A DNA stretch of 64,000 nt from Phanerodontia chrysosporium (Eukaryota > Basidiomycota > Agaricomycetes > Polyporales > Phanerochaetaceae): contig MJGA01000001.1 in the NCBI GenBank assembly GCA_001910725.1, positions 310,001 through 374,000 of the forward strand. The letters run 5' to 3'. Positions within the stretch are counted from its first letter, which is position 1. Each line of letters begins with the position of its first letter. Positions 39,141-50,535 of this stretch are shown here, piece by piece. The notes below the pieces were generated by a model. It saw only the letters and a program-made list of their open reading frames with translations, was not told the DNA's origin and did no database searches. A program made the translations under genes and the position numbers.

Positions 39141-39427
39141 CCTCAGTGAGCCGTGTCGTACAAAGCGTCAGGAAGGTCTGTGTGATTGTCTGGGAAGCGG
39201 CGGGACACGCGCAGCGTGCGCCGCGTACATGACACGGGAAGGACCCCGGGAACCTCATTGTGGGCGCGCCGACACTTCCTTGTGAATGTACAACCAGAAC
39301 CGCGACATCCTTGTCACCAACAATTTCTACGCCGTCCTCTGCGACACTAGCAACTCCTAACGCTTCTTTGACTTAGCGTAGCGGCGGTATCTGCTTTTAT
39401 TTGCTGTCTCTTACGACGTGCAACGCC

Positions 39428-41056
39428 ATGTCGGCCAAGCAAGAAGAGGGTGCGCAGACACCTACTACCACATTCTCCGCTGCACAGTGGGGAAATCGTG
39501 CGTATATGCATATAAGCGTTCATATATGACTGCTCAAAGTGCTCGATAGAGATCCCGATAGACCCAGCGCTGCAGCAGCAATCCCAGCCTCAACAGCCCC
39601 CAGCTCATCAGCCTCAGTACCAACCGCCGCCGCAGGCTCAAGCACAGACGCAATACCAGCCACAACCGCAGGCGCAAGCTCAAACGCAGTATCAGCCCCA
39701 ACCGCAGACACAGTATCAAGCTCAACCACAGACTCAACCACAGACGCAGTATCAGCCACAGCAGCCTGCAACCCAACCGCAACACCAACCAGCGCCGCAG
39801 CATACAACGTAAGCAGGTTCTTACACTGTCCAATCAGAATTGGTGTCAATAACACGACCATAGAACCCCACAATATTCACATTATCAGGCATACCAGCAG
39901 TATGCTCAATCGTACCAACACTACCAGTACCAGCCTGCACAAACGACGCAACAGACACAAATGGCGACTATTCCTACTGTCCAGAAGCCTGTCACCCCGG
40001 CAGCACCTCCTACGAATGCGCTGGACACGACGGACGTGACGAAGCTGAACGATGCTCTGGGCAGCGCTGGTGTTGACCTCAGGGTGCGTTGTGCGTGCTT
40101 CTCATTCAGATTACGACTATATGCACCTTATGAAGGCAGAGGAGGAGTCCTTGCACCGGTCGTTTGACCAGTATCAGTCGTATCGTCCCTACGAAGATCG
40201 AAGCAGGAAACAACCTGCGCGGCCGAACTTTGACACACGTATTCTTGGCCAGCGCATACGAGACATTGGAGCGCAGCATAAGGTGACGAAGGTACCGGAG
40301 GACTCGATCAATTACGTCGCGCTTGCGCTCCGTGCACGGCTACAAGACCTCGTGGAAGCCATGATTGCGGCCTCTGCACATCGTACAGACACGCAATTCG
40401 ACCGTCCGGCGTCGCAGTACGAAGATGGGAAGCCTATGTGGAGTATCCTCATCCGCGCCGATGTCTCGAAGCAGCTCGCCGCCATTGAACGCGTCGAACG
40501 TGAAGAAGAGACGAGGATCCGACGCGAGCGTAAGGAGCGAAGCGAGATGGCAGCCGCACATGCGGCAGCGCTGGCCGCGCAGCAAGCTGGTAACGGCATG
40601 GCCGTCGATGGCGACGCGGACGACGGCCAGCCGAAGAAGAAAAAGAAAAAGGCGGACGGCCCCGGTGTCACGGCGCGCAACATGTCTGAGGATGTCCGCA
40701 AGAAGATGTCGAACGCCGTTGCAAGTCAGGCTGCGGGTCTAGGGACGAAGTACGCCTGGATGAATACGAGCGTAGCGAACTCTACACCCGCGAAACCAAA
40801 GCCTGCACCTGCACCTGCAACACCTGCGGCGACATCAACATTAAGTCCCGCCACAACTACAGCGCCCGCTACGACGGCGTCCGCGACAAGCTCATGGGCA
40901 CGACCATATGTCTCTGCGAAGCCAACGACCCAAAGCACTGCGTCGCCTGAAGCGGAAGACAAGCGGCGACCAATTACGCTCCGCGACGCTATGTTCGTCA
41001 TTGAGAAGGAGCGCGGTCATGGGGGCGGGCGCGGCTCAGCGAAGGGATGGACGTGA
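39428..41056 (+). CDS. TAF4: TFIID subunit TAF4
   Basis: TAF4 is a core TFIID subunit that pairs with TAF12 through a histone fold and helps recruit RNA polymerase II. The protein opens with MSAKQEEGAQTPTTTFSAAQ, then a Gln/Pro/Tyr-rich domain (39.55-39.95 kb), TTDVTKLNDALGSAGVDLR as the start of the histone-fold region, and RKQPARPNFDTRILGQRIRD with a helix ALALRARLQDLVEAMIAAS. The conserved C-terminal TAF4 segment follows (DVSKQLAAIERVEREEETRI and RRERKERSEMAAAH), a Lys-rich patch, RNMSEDVRKKMSNAV, and the typical end RPITLRDAMFVIEKERGHGG. Four exons are joined by short introns; the second intron ends at a CATAG acceptor so that TTPQYSHYQAYQQ continues in frame. It is a close fit to fungal TAF4. 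Confidence 0.92.
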
Positions 41057-41191
41057 ACATTGTATACTTCTATGTTGTTTTGGAGGTGTTGCGAGACCTG
41101 ACGTTCTCTAACCGTAAACTCGAACCACACTGCACAAATGCGAGAGAGAGATCGAAACGAACAGTGGGAATGTGCTGGAGATGCAGTAACA

Positions 41192-44100
41192 TTACTTGCG
41201 CCCTGCCCGCTTCTTCTCCTTCGCCTTCTCTTTCTCCATCGCCTTCTGCTCCGCACGTTCGCTCTCGAGCGAGCTGAACACGCGTTTCATCCGTTCGTTG
41301 TACTCCCTGTCCTTCTCCTTCTGCTTCCTCTGCTGCTCCGCCGCCAAGAAGCGCGCATCCTTGCGCAGTTCCCGGATCGCGCCCTTGCGCTCCTGCTTGT
41401 ACTGCGCTTTGATCTTCGCGGCTTCGTTTCGCTCGTGGTCTGGATCGCGGTTGCGCAAGTAGTTGGAGGTTGTGTGCTCGAAGCGCGGGATGTACGTCGG
41501 GATCGGGATCGGCTTGTGCGCTTGGAGGGCAAGCGGCCTGCGCGACTGACGCGAGAACTTGAGCAGGCGTCCAATGGTGTCTTGTAATGATGACAGCTTT
41601 GTCTATGCAGAGATTAGCAAGGGGTCGATAACTGTGAAGTTATATGACCTACCGAAAGCGAACTCGGCAATGAGTCTACCTTGACGCCCTCGAGCAACGC
41701 GACGATGGGCTCGTACAGCTCGATAAACGCGTCAAGGCTCTTGTACATGTCCGCGTACTGACCCAGGAGATCGAGCGTGAGTCCTAGCAGATCGACCTTG
41801 ACCTGTTCGCCGGCTGCGTTGCCGCAAAGAAGCTTCGTGAGGTCAGGCTTTTGCACGTCGAGCTGTCGTGACTTCTTGCCCAGCACGAGGCCCTGACACC
41901 GCTCGGACTTGAAGTCGGGAGCCGGGAATGAACCAGGTAATGCTGCCTCGTCTTTGAAACGATGTGGTGCCAGATGCAGCAGGGTATTCTCCAGGAAGTT
42001 GATCGCCTCGGGGACAAGGCGTTTTGATAGCTCCTCATACTGCAAGAAGAGCGTGCACAAGAACAGCCCGCTTGTGACGTCCTGTAATGACCGTACTCGG
42101 CAAAGTCCCAGGTACGAACCCATGAGTAGCCGGGCGGGCGATACAACATGATGGTTCATGTCACTCGTCGGCCATACAAGACCAAGCACGCGGAGAAAAG
42201 AGAGCTCAGGGAGGCCAGGCCATGTCCTCGAGTCGGGTTCAGTAACGCCGTGAGACAGGCCACGCTTTAAGTTCTTCTGCATCAGGTTCAGCTTTGAGAT
42301 GAAGTGGTGTGCGGACTGTATCGGGTACTGCTTTGTGAGGGCGTATAGGTGTGAGACGAGGGGGGACACGAGGGGGAAACGGGGAGAGGGTGGAGAAGTT
42401 ATGTAGAGGATGTGCTCGACGAGGACTCCTGTCAAGGCCTGTAGAAAGTTAACGCATGCTGCATGGAATACTAGACATGGCGGAAGCTCACCTGCAGTTT
42501 GAACTTGTTATCCTCCGCTAAGCTAGGATGATGTAGGGTGCGTATACGCTTCACGACAGTCGGAACGTCTGCATCGTCGATGTCCTCAACGATCTCGAGG
42601 AACTCATCGTGAGTCTCGGGACAAGGGAAGGTGTAAGGCAGCTCCTTCTTCCCTGACGAAGCAGAAGTCTTCTTCGACTTTCGCGACTTCTTGACCTTTA
42701 CGAGCTCCTCCTCATCGCCCTCTTCCCCAGCATCCTCCGCCTCGGAGTCAGGCATGTCGGAGAAGGTAGCCTCCTCGCCATCATCCTCTCCCTCCTCTTC
42801 CTCGCTACTCTCACCATCCTCTTCTTCTTCGCCCTCTTCCTCACTCTCGCCTTCGTCCTCTTCTTCATCTGCGCTCTGCTCTCCCAGCCCTGCGCCCAGT
42901 AAACCACCGTACTCCCCTTCCTCATCCACAAAGTCATCATCCAGGTCATCCCCTCCTCTCTGCCTCTTCCTGCCTTTCCGGCCGCCGTCCTCGTCCTCTT
43001 CATCGCTATCATCTTCCTCGCCGCGCATCCGCCGCAACCTCTTCCGCTCAGCCTTCTCCAACGCCTCCTTCTCTTCCAGCGCAAGCTCCTCCTCGGTCTT
43101 CGTCCGGTCCTTCGGTTTTGCACGCGCTTCAAATGCAAGCTCTCGCACGAACTGGTCGTATTCTTGGTCCTGCGGCTGCTCTTGAACGACAGACGAAAGC
43201 GGGACGGGCTTAGGCGCGTCCTCCTCGACTTTCTCCGCAAGCTTCGGGTCGCTGGATGGATCGGGGGCGTAGAGTAGCGAACGCAAGTCACTGAGCTCCG
43301 CGTCAAGCTGGTGGCGGAGGTTCTCGTCCTCTTCTTGTTGTTGTTGACGCATGAACTACATGACCATAAGCTTGACGCATCTCATACAAGTGAGTGAAAG
43401 CTCACCTTATGCTCCTTGCTCTTCGCGATAACCTCCGCCATGACCTCAGCCTTGCTCTTCTTCCTCTCAGGCTGTGCGACACATCTCAGCACCTCTTTCT
43501 TCATGTGTAGACACATACGTACCTGGCCCTCTTCGTCATCCTCCTCTTCATCATCCTCGAAGCCGCCAAAGTGTGCTCTCTGGACGGTTCTGGAGTCAAT
43601 CTGGCCCTCGTCTTCCTCTTCGTCTTCATCCAGGCCGAGTCCGACGTTGTCAAAGTCGTCAAGCTTCGATAGGCTCTGACCGTAATGCGTAAGCTCGTCC
43701 TCGTCCTCCAAGTTGAATGCGGCGCCCTTGGATGCTCTCTGCTTCTCGCGGGTGAAACGCTCGAGCATACGCTCCTCGAGGGACATTGTCGGGTCATTTT
43801 CACCGAAACGACGGTCAACAATCCCGCCGGCGCGATCCCTTTCCTCGTACTCTTTGAGTAGAGTCTTCTTGCGCTGTACAATAGAGCCACGGCGTGAATA
43901 ACAACATGACTTTATGCGTTGCAGGTTACATACCTGCTCAATGCCAGCCTGCTTGCTCTGCGCCGGGCGACCCATGACACCGGCAATTTTACGGCCTCCA
44001 ACATCATGCTTAAGCTTGGTAACTTTGACGTCGAAGGGATTCATCTTCTGCTGGATCTCCCTCAGCTTCGCCGCCTTGCGTTCCTTCTCCTTCTCGTCTA

Positions 44101-44200
44101 ACGGAGTGCGCTTCCTCTTCTTGCCATTTTGCTGGGGCTTAGACAGACCCGCTTGCGACAGCGCAGACTTCAGCTGGGAGAGCTGCGAGCCCTTGGCCAT
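41192..44200 (-). CDS. NOP14: Nucleolar protein NOP14 (U3 snoRNP/SSU processome)
   Basis: NOP14 acts in the small-subunit processome for 18S rRNA maturation in the nucleolus. The sequence begins MAKGSQLSQLKSALSQAGL with a basic stretch (KKRKRTPLDEKEKERKAAKL), then NPFDVKVTKLKHDVGGRKI, the NOP14 hallmark. RRFGENDPTMSLEERMLERF and FNLEDEDELTHYGQSLSKLD with DDFDNVGLG follow. A long acidic block sits at 42.7-42.9 kb (poly-Glu/Asp), then TFPCPETHDEFLEIVEDIDD and helical repeats, and a basic coiled C terminus (EYNERMKRVFSSLESERAEQ) ending KKRAGRK. Five or six exons are present. Plus-strand open frames over the acidic block, made almost only of Ser/Pro, are its antisense shadow. Confidence 0.94.
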
Positions 44201-45151
44201 TTTGGTGATTGCGAGAATAAGTTAAGCAAGGGTATCCAGAGTCAAGCGTATGGCCGAGCAGCAGCCTCCGCACGAACCGCCCAGCGCGAGGAAGCGCAAG
44301 AAATTTCGTAGACGCCCAATGAACGAGCCCGATCAGATCTCGCGCAAACAGGGAACAAATAGAGGCCGCTGCTGTGGGAGCAACCTCCAGAAGGGCTCTT
44401 GGGTCTGGCCAGAGAGTTTGGATGTCCAATATTGTTGCCTCAACTGTGTTGTAATAGCTGCCGATTTCTTTATGTTTTGCTTCTAGTACGCATCTGTGTA
44501 ACGGCGCACATAGAGTGCCTTGCCTTCTGCAATGTACTGAAGTCTCAGAAACGAAAATCCGCCAAGGTCTCACGTTTCCACTACCCTGTCTCCTTTTATC
44601 AGGTGGAAGCATGAGTCTCGCCTCCACGAGGTGCAGTCTCCGAGACTGGAGTAATATCCATCGAGCGCCCTCGAGCGATACCAGCGCCTCCCCTTGCAAA
44701 TGAGTCTCTGTCGCGTCGATGCACGCAAGATACACGCAGTGAGATGAGAGACGATCGAATACGACACGCTTTGTGTCATGATCACGGTCGCGTACCTCGC
44801 CAGGTTGTTGTGCATTGTGGTCTCACGCCATTGTAGCAGCCGGCCGAATTCTTTACAGATGTTTAAGGCTGCAGGTGCCCGTTGGCGCACACCGACAGCC
44901 AATGAGGTGACCCGCCTTCGCACGTTCGTCGACTACCGTGTCCATCATGTGCACAAGATCAAGCCAGCGTTGCCATATATGAAAAAGATGTCTAAAGTCC
45001 TTTACGTGCAATGCGAGTCTACAAATTACACCGACGACTGGATCGTCCTGGAGAAACCCCTTCTACACCAAATGCAACGAGTACGAAGATTACACAAGAA
45101 CAAACATGGGAGCGTGCGGATGTCGTATATCGTGTGGGTATGGGTTGTAGA
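44201..45151. other. 950-bp region without a clear gene
   Basis: The longest gene-poor stretch in the window. It contains a short basic open frame on the + strand (see 44250) and a perfect 7-bp inverted repeat with a one-base spacer at 44634-44648. Other frames are short and lack family resemblance. A gene remnant or a non-coding transcript is possible. Confidence 0.45.
44250..44486 (+). CDS. Hypothetical small basic protein (doubtful)
   Basis: The ATG is 50 bp from the NOP14 start on the opposite strand, and the first 30 residues (MAEQQPPHEPPSARKRKKF) look like a nuclear-targeted N terminus. The rest, rich in Cys and aromatic residues, does not look like a conserved protein. In another frame a stretch reading EAAAVGATSRRALGSGQRV follows, so a one-base shift could join a more natural small protein. 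No family is recognised; treat as tentative. Confidence 0.2.
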   Translation: MAEQQPPHEPPSARKRKKFRRRPMNEPDQISRKQGTNRGRCCGSNLQKGSWVWPESLDVQYCCLNCVVIAADFFMFCF

Positions 45152-46389
45152 TTATACTGATGGAACAACGGCGCCCTTGAATGGGCCCACAATGGTCTCG
45201 AGCTTGGCCTTGCTTGCCCGACGCGCGAGGATTTGGACAGGTGTGTAGTAGTGCATCGTCGTCCACAGGAACAGGCGACCGTGTTGACGCGCGATTTTGT
45301 CATAGTCGACTGAGATGGGGATCAGACAGAGAAAAAGGAAGCAGAAAGCGCTACTGACCTTGCAGCGCAGAGCGTAGATCGAGCCATGTCTTCGTAACGT
45401 CCGTGAGGATGGCGTCAACATTCCACCTGACGGCCTCCATCATGCACGCAGGGTCATTCACGGTCCAAACCATGAGCTTCTTGCCTGCAGTCTGGCATTC
45501 TTTGCGGAACCTGCGGCGAGTCAGCAACGACTATAGGTGCGTATGAAGAGAACGTACTTCTCGCCATCTCCAGTGGTAAGGGAACCGAACGACATCGAGA
45601 AAGCATCGACATCCTTCCAGAAATACTTGCGCGCAATGCTGGGATCCCCACCGATGTAGGAGCGGCGGCAGTATGGCAGGTGCTCCTTCGCGTGCACGAG
45701 GAACGTCGGGTGCCAAAGACCAATGAGGAGACGGGGCGCAAGGACGGTCTGCCAGTTTTCATGCGACGAGATAATCGTATGCATGAGCGAGAATAGCCGC
45801 GCAGGGTTGTTTTGGGGCTTCACGTCAACGTTGAACTTGACGTGCTGGTTCTCGGGCTACACGACCTCAGAATGCATCGCACGAGGTACGCTCCACATGC
45901 CACGCACCTTCATGAGAAGCTCAACAGTCTCCGCAAAGGTCGGAATGGACTGTGCCGGCTTCTTCACCGTGCGCAGGTTCTGCATGCCATTGTCTCCATA
46001 CCAATTCTGCTCCCTGATCAGACCCTTGCCGTCGGTGGTCCTGTCCAGCGCTAGGAGACGCGTTGTCAAAAAATTTTGATGCCGAGTGGGGCAGGGGTTG
46101 GACTCACCAGGGTCGTGGAACATAACAACAACATCATCTGCGGAGATGTGGACGTCTGCTCTGGATGGTCACGAGCTGCAACACGGTCTATCTCGGGTTG
46201 TTCAAATACCGCTCTCGATGCCCTCCGCGCCGTCGCGCATGGCGGCCTCGAAACTGGCGAGCGTGTTCTCTGGGAAGGCGGCCGAGGCCTGCGAGTATGA
46301 GTCAGCGGGCTATTGTTTGAAGTGGTGGCAGCGGGACGTACCCCACGGTGGCCCCAGCACTCGGGCAGTGTCCTCTGAGCAACAGACAT
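45152..46389 (-). CDS. Glycerophosphodiester phosphodiesterase (GDPD)
   Basis: The enzyme cleaves glycerophosphodiesters such as glycerophosphocholine to glycerol-3-phosphate and an alcohol in phospholipid turnover. The fold is a TIM barrel. The catalytic motif is WGHRGASAAFPENTLASFEA, with the metal-binding Glu and Asp in EGIESDVHISADD and the second catalytic His in VVVMFHDP. LDRTTDGKGLIREQNWYGDN, QSIPTFAETVELLMKPENQH and FNVDVKPQNN follow, and later LMVWTVNDPACMMEAVRWNV and DAILTDVTKTWLDLRSALQ, typical of the barrel end. At least seven exons are present; one intron falls between LLMK and PENQH, and another between FHDP and LDRT. It starts MSVAQRTLPEC and ends KGAVVPSV, with a predicted length near 330 residues. 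No signal peptide is evident, so it is probably intracellular. Confidence 0.92.
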
Positions 46390-47270
46390 TGGAACAGAAA
46401 GCGTTGGAGGACGTGAAGAAGGGTGGGCGAGTGGAGAAACGTCGTCGGGAGAGCGAGGAGAGGATCATGGAGGCTTTTAAAGCCATGGATTTGGGACTGT
46501 GTTTGGCTCCGGGAGAGGATCTTTGTACAGGCGGGAGGTCCGGAACATCTCTTGTCGAGATTTGGTTGGCAAATTCACAGTGCCTGAGCCGGGATTCGCT
46601 GGCGGGAATAGGATGGCGAGGCCGACGCGGTACATCGAGATCCAGGGCTGTTTTCGTCTCCGCGAATCCAAGCACATGCGCTGTGGATGCGAGCCAGCGT
46701 GAGGTCGTCTGGGTCTCCCGTAGCCGAACGTGCTCGTGGTAACTGGGTAATTTTGTCCGAAACCATATTTGCAAACGCACGAGCCTCCTTACGCAACGAC
46801 CACGTTCGCCGGCAGCTGCGCTGCCAGCCCTGTTCGTCACCCCGCGGGGCACCCTAGATGATCTCAGCCGGCGATAAACTCGTCGCTCACTCAGTGGCGG
46901 TGGCGGCACGCAGCACCGACGGTGAAATTAGACAATTGCCGTGACACTATGCACGCCGCACAAGTGACACCGAGGGTGTTCGCCCGACCGCCTCCATCCG
47001 ACACACGGCTCATTCTAGCCCCTCCAAATAAACGTCAGATTCCCACTGGTATCCACCAGGATTTTTAGCCGACAGGCTTTTGCCTCGAATCGCACAATCA
47101 TAGTCTCAGGGTCGACTTTATTGACCTACTCAGCTGAGACACCGAGCGCCCACGCACCACACCTCCTTACGGCCGCTTTCGGCAATAGCTTCTGTCCTTG
47201 CTTCCAACGCCGACCTTGTGCTCCTCGTTCAGACTAAATTCGTCCAGAGAACGGATCCTGCAGCGCGGAA
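46390..47270. other. Divergent promoter region, GDPD and gephyrin-like gene
   Basis: About 880 bp without a supported gene. Open frames on both strands have Arg/Ser/Pro-rich shadow composition. It must hold both promoters; no specific elements were recognised. Confidence 0.5.
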
Positions 47271-49687
47271 ATGTCCAAGATACGCGTCGCAGTCCTCACA
47301 GGTGTGACCACCGCACGCCTAGACCGGTGCACATCTGCGGTAAACTGATGAGCCTCCTAACCCATGCCCGCGCTCTGCGTGCGTACAGTGAGCGATACAG
47401 CTTCCGCGGACGCGTCCGCAGACAAGTCGGGCCCGACGATCCAGGAAATCGTGCGGCAAAATGATCACGAGTGCGTCCTGCACCGGATCGTACCCGACGA
47501 CGAAGCCCAGATCCGGGCGACCGTAAAGGCATGGGCGGAGCAGGGTGTGGCGGACTGGATTATCACCACTGGTGGGACTGGGTTCGGTGTGCGCGACAGG
47601 ACACCAGAGGTACATATCTGCAATGGTGGTGAGAGCGTTATTGACCCCCTGCACAGGCACTTGCGCCGCTCTTTGAGCGGGAGGCCCCAGGGATTGTCCA
47701 CCTTCTGCTCGCAAGCTCGCTGCAGAAGACTCCGTTCGCCGCTCTGTCTCGCCCCGTGGCTGGGACGGTGAAAAATACACTGGTTGTCACATTGCCCGGA
47801 AGCGTGAAGGCTGTAAAAGAGAACCTCGATGCGCTCTTCCAAGCGGGAGTGATTAACCATGCCATCGACCTCATACGCGGCGGATCCGGTAAGGGTGTGC
47901 ACACCCAACTGGCAAGCTCAATCCCGCAGAGCAGCACCCACCAGGCGCACCACCATGGACACCACCACCACCACCATCACCACAGTCACGGAACTTCGCA
48001 CAACGTCCCGACGCCGAGGGCGACGCTCTCGCATGACCCATCCGCCCCTGGTGCCGATCCTTCATCTATCCGGTTCTGTGCCACATGCTGATGTCGCTTG
48101 CAGTGTCCGCGCGCCACAGAATTTCGCCGTTTCCCGTTATCACCCTCGAGAGCGCGCTCGAATCGATCTTCCGCGAAGTGAAGCCCCTGGAAGCGCGTGA
48201 AGCACCCGTAAGCCGCCTCGAGTCATTCCCGTGCCCGATTCGGGTTGAGCAGTTGCGCCGCGCAGGTTTCGTCGGATTTGCGGGGCACTGTCCTCGCGGA
48301 AGACATCTTCGCGCCGCAGAACGTCCCGCCAACCAACACGACCAATGTTGATGGCTATGCCGTACGCTGTACGCCTCGTCCACTGCATATATGCGCCCTC
48401 TGACAGCTGAAGGTGGCATGGTCCCCAGCGAGCGACCCTCCTGGGATCTACAAAGTCCTCACGCCACAAACACACGATTTGTCGACACCAGTCCCAGCGG
48501 GCCATATCTTCCGCGTCAATACCGGCGCACCGCTACCAGCAGGTACCGATGCCGTGCTAATGGTCGAGGATACTCGCTTGCACAGTGCCGATGCAGAAGG
48601 TGAAGAGGTCGAGGTCGAGGCATTGGCGCAAGTCGCGCCGGGACAGAACGTCCGGAAGCCGGGGTCGGATGTCAAGAAGGGCGAGCTCGCGCTAGAGAAG
48701 GGCACGGTCGTGCACGCGCACGGCGGTGAGATCGGCACGATGGCCTTCGTGGGCAGGCAGAAGGTCGGTGTGGAGTCTCGCACGCGACTGGAACGGTCGT
48801 TTGATAGGCTTTCCAGGTCAAAGTACACCCGAAACCGGTGGTTGCCGTGCTCAGCACAGGGAATGAATTGCTGGACATACAGACACCGCAAAGGATGGAC
48901 AAGGATGGATGGAGTGGAATCTGGGACACGAACCGCCCCTCCCTGCAGGCCGCGCTGGAGGGCATGGGATACAATGTCGTAGACCTCGGCATCGTGCCCG
49001 ATAGGTAGACCCCTTCCCATCCGCTGTCCTTGGAGACCGGCTGAATAGCTTCACAGCCTAGACAAGCACATCGAGACGTTGAAGAGAGGGCTCGAACAGG
49101 CGGATCTGGTCCTCACGACGGGCGGAACTAGCATGGGTGCAAGTGACCTGCTGAAACCCGTCATCGAACGACACTTGAATGGGACCATCCACTTCGGGCG
49201 GGTCAAGATCAAACCCGGGAAACCAACGACGTTCGCTACGGTGCCTACGGATAAGGGCTCCGTCCCGGTATTTGCGCTGCCCGGGAACCCTGCGTCCGCA
49301 CTCGTGACGTTCCACGTATTCGTCGTTCCCGCGCTGCGGAAGCTCAGCGGCTGGCCTATTGCAAGATGCCAGCTGCCCCGCGTGCGGGTCCTGGTGAGTG
49401 CATAGTGTTCGCGAGGTGCCCTCAAAGCTGATAGAGAGTTTGTGCAGCTTCAGAGCGATATGCCGCTGGACCCCCGTGTCGAGTTTCATCGTGTGTCGAT
49501 CGAAGCGACTGCCGAAGGCTTGAAGGCGTACACTACCGGCGGACAGCGGTCCAGTCGCGTGGCAAGCCTTGCGGGAGCAAACGGGCTGGTAGTCCTCCCT
49601 GCTGTCGTCGACGGCGGTCCCAGCGAGTTGAGGGCGAATGAGCTTGCGGAGGCTATCCTGATAGGAGAGCTAAAGGTACAACATTGA
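47271..49687 (+). CDS. Molybdenum cofactor synthesis protein, gephyrin-like MogA-MoeA fusion with His-rich linker
   Basis: The protein adenylylates molybdopterin (G domain) and then inserts molybdate (E domain), giving active molybdenum cofactor for enzymes such as nitrate reductase. Domain order is G then E, as in animal gephyrin and opposite to plant Cnx1. The G domain starts MSKIRVAVLTVSDTASA and has IITTGGTGFGVRDRTPE and TPFAALSRPVAGTVKNTLVV. The linker (about 47.94-48.0 kb) is rich in His. The E domain has ISPFPVITLESALESIF, GTVLAEDIFAPQNVPPTNTT, VDGYAV, VNTGAPLPAGTDAVLMVED, VVAVLSTGNELLDI, DLVLTTGGTSMGASDLLKPV and VFALPGNPASALVTFHVFV. About nine exons join in frame when acceptors before VSARHR, VSSDLRGT, SSDPPG and VKVHPK are used. 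The total is near 650 residues. Confidence 0.93.
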
Positions 49688-49755
49688 AGGCGGGCGTGAG
49701 AGTGTTGTGTGCATGCGGCGCGCGGAGGTGCTTGCGTTGTGCAGGTCGCCGGTGA

Positions 49756-50535
49756 TTATGGTCCTTTCTTCTTGTTCATCGCGCTCAATTGCTAGAATCT
49801 GGATTACTAAGGATAAAATGGAAATGGAAATGTAGCCTTACCATAGCATCGACTTCAGCTTGCAACGCGGCCATCTCTTCCTCAAGCTGTTCCCTCTGAC
49901 GGACAAGTATCTGGATTTTCCTCGCCTCCAGTTTGTTCATACCTGCGGTATTGACGGTTGACCGAGAGGAAGGTCTTGTTTGCTGAGTCTCGAGCTACCG
50001 AAGCTATTCAGTAGAGCCCGCGAAGTGATAAGCAAGGAACGCACCCTGGTTCGCAACATGTTCTCTCTCTTCTCTAGAATCTTCATTCCCCTCTCCGCTC
50101 GGGTGAGGAGCTCCTTTATCTGGGGCTCTATTTCATCCGTGACGTCTGCCTTGTACTTGCGCACGGTGCCCTCATCGATGAGGAGGAAAACCTGTAGGTC
50201 GTTCAGCAAGACTTACGAAAAAGACAAAGGAGCAAAGCGCACCCGTTCGTTCTCCAGCACCTTTGCTATTCGTGGCAGATCATATGTACTCTGCCGTATT
50301 ATCTCCTGCGCTTCATGTGCCTGTTTCATTTTAGCCTGGCTGTCCTGGCGTCCCTCAGAAGGGGTCATACCTCGTCGCAACAATCCTCCATCGCCATGAC
50401 GCATTCCCGCAAGAACGGGCTGCAGACGAAATTCGTGTCTCCTCGGTAGGTATCTGCATTGCCTACGAAGACAGATTCGCGAGGTCCGTATTTCGGGTGG
50501 ACGGAAAGTCTGGATACTCTGTTGGGCCGGTCCAT
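49756..50535 (-). CDS. SPC19: DASH complex subunit Spc19
   Basis: Spc19 is part of the fungal DASH/Dam1 ring that couples kinetochores to spindle microtubules. The protein is about 170 residues: MDRPNRVSRLSVHPKYG, FVCSPFLRECVMAMEDCCDE, AHEAQEIIRQSTYDLPRIAK, VLENERVFLLIDEGTVRKYK, DEIEPQIKELLTRAERGMKI with LEKRENMLRTR, then QQTRPSSRSTVNTAG and a coiled coil KLEARKIQILVRQREQLEEE, ending QLSAMNKKKGP. The DLPRxxKVL and EPxIxxLL-RAExxxxxLExRE pattern is that of Spc19. Five exons have short introns. The frame stays open 447 nt upstream of the chosen ATG, but that extension has no conserved look. DASH is found in fungi, which supports the taxonomic assignment of the window. Confidence 0.85.

Noticed and set aside
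42691..43185. Plus-strand poly-Ser open frame
   Set aside because: It is the antisense reading of the Glu/Asp block of NOP14; the poly-Ser pattern is an artefact of GAG/GAA codons.
46086..46742. Plus-strand open frame opposite the GDPD start
   Set aside because: It covers the catalytic exons of GDPD on the other strand and has no resemblance to a known protein.
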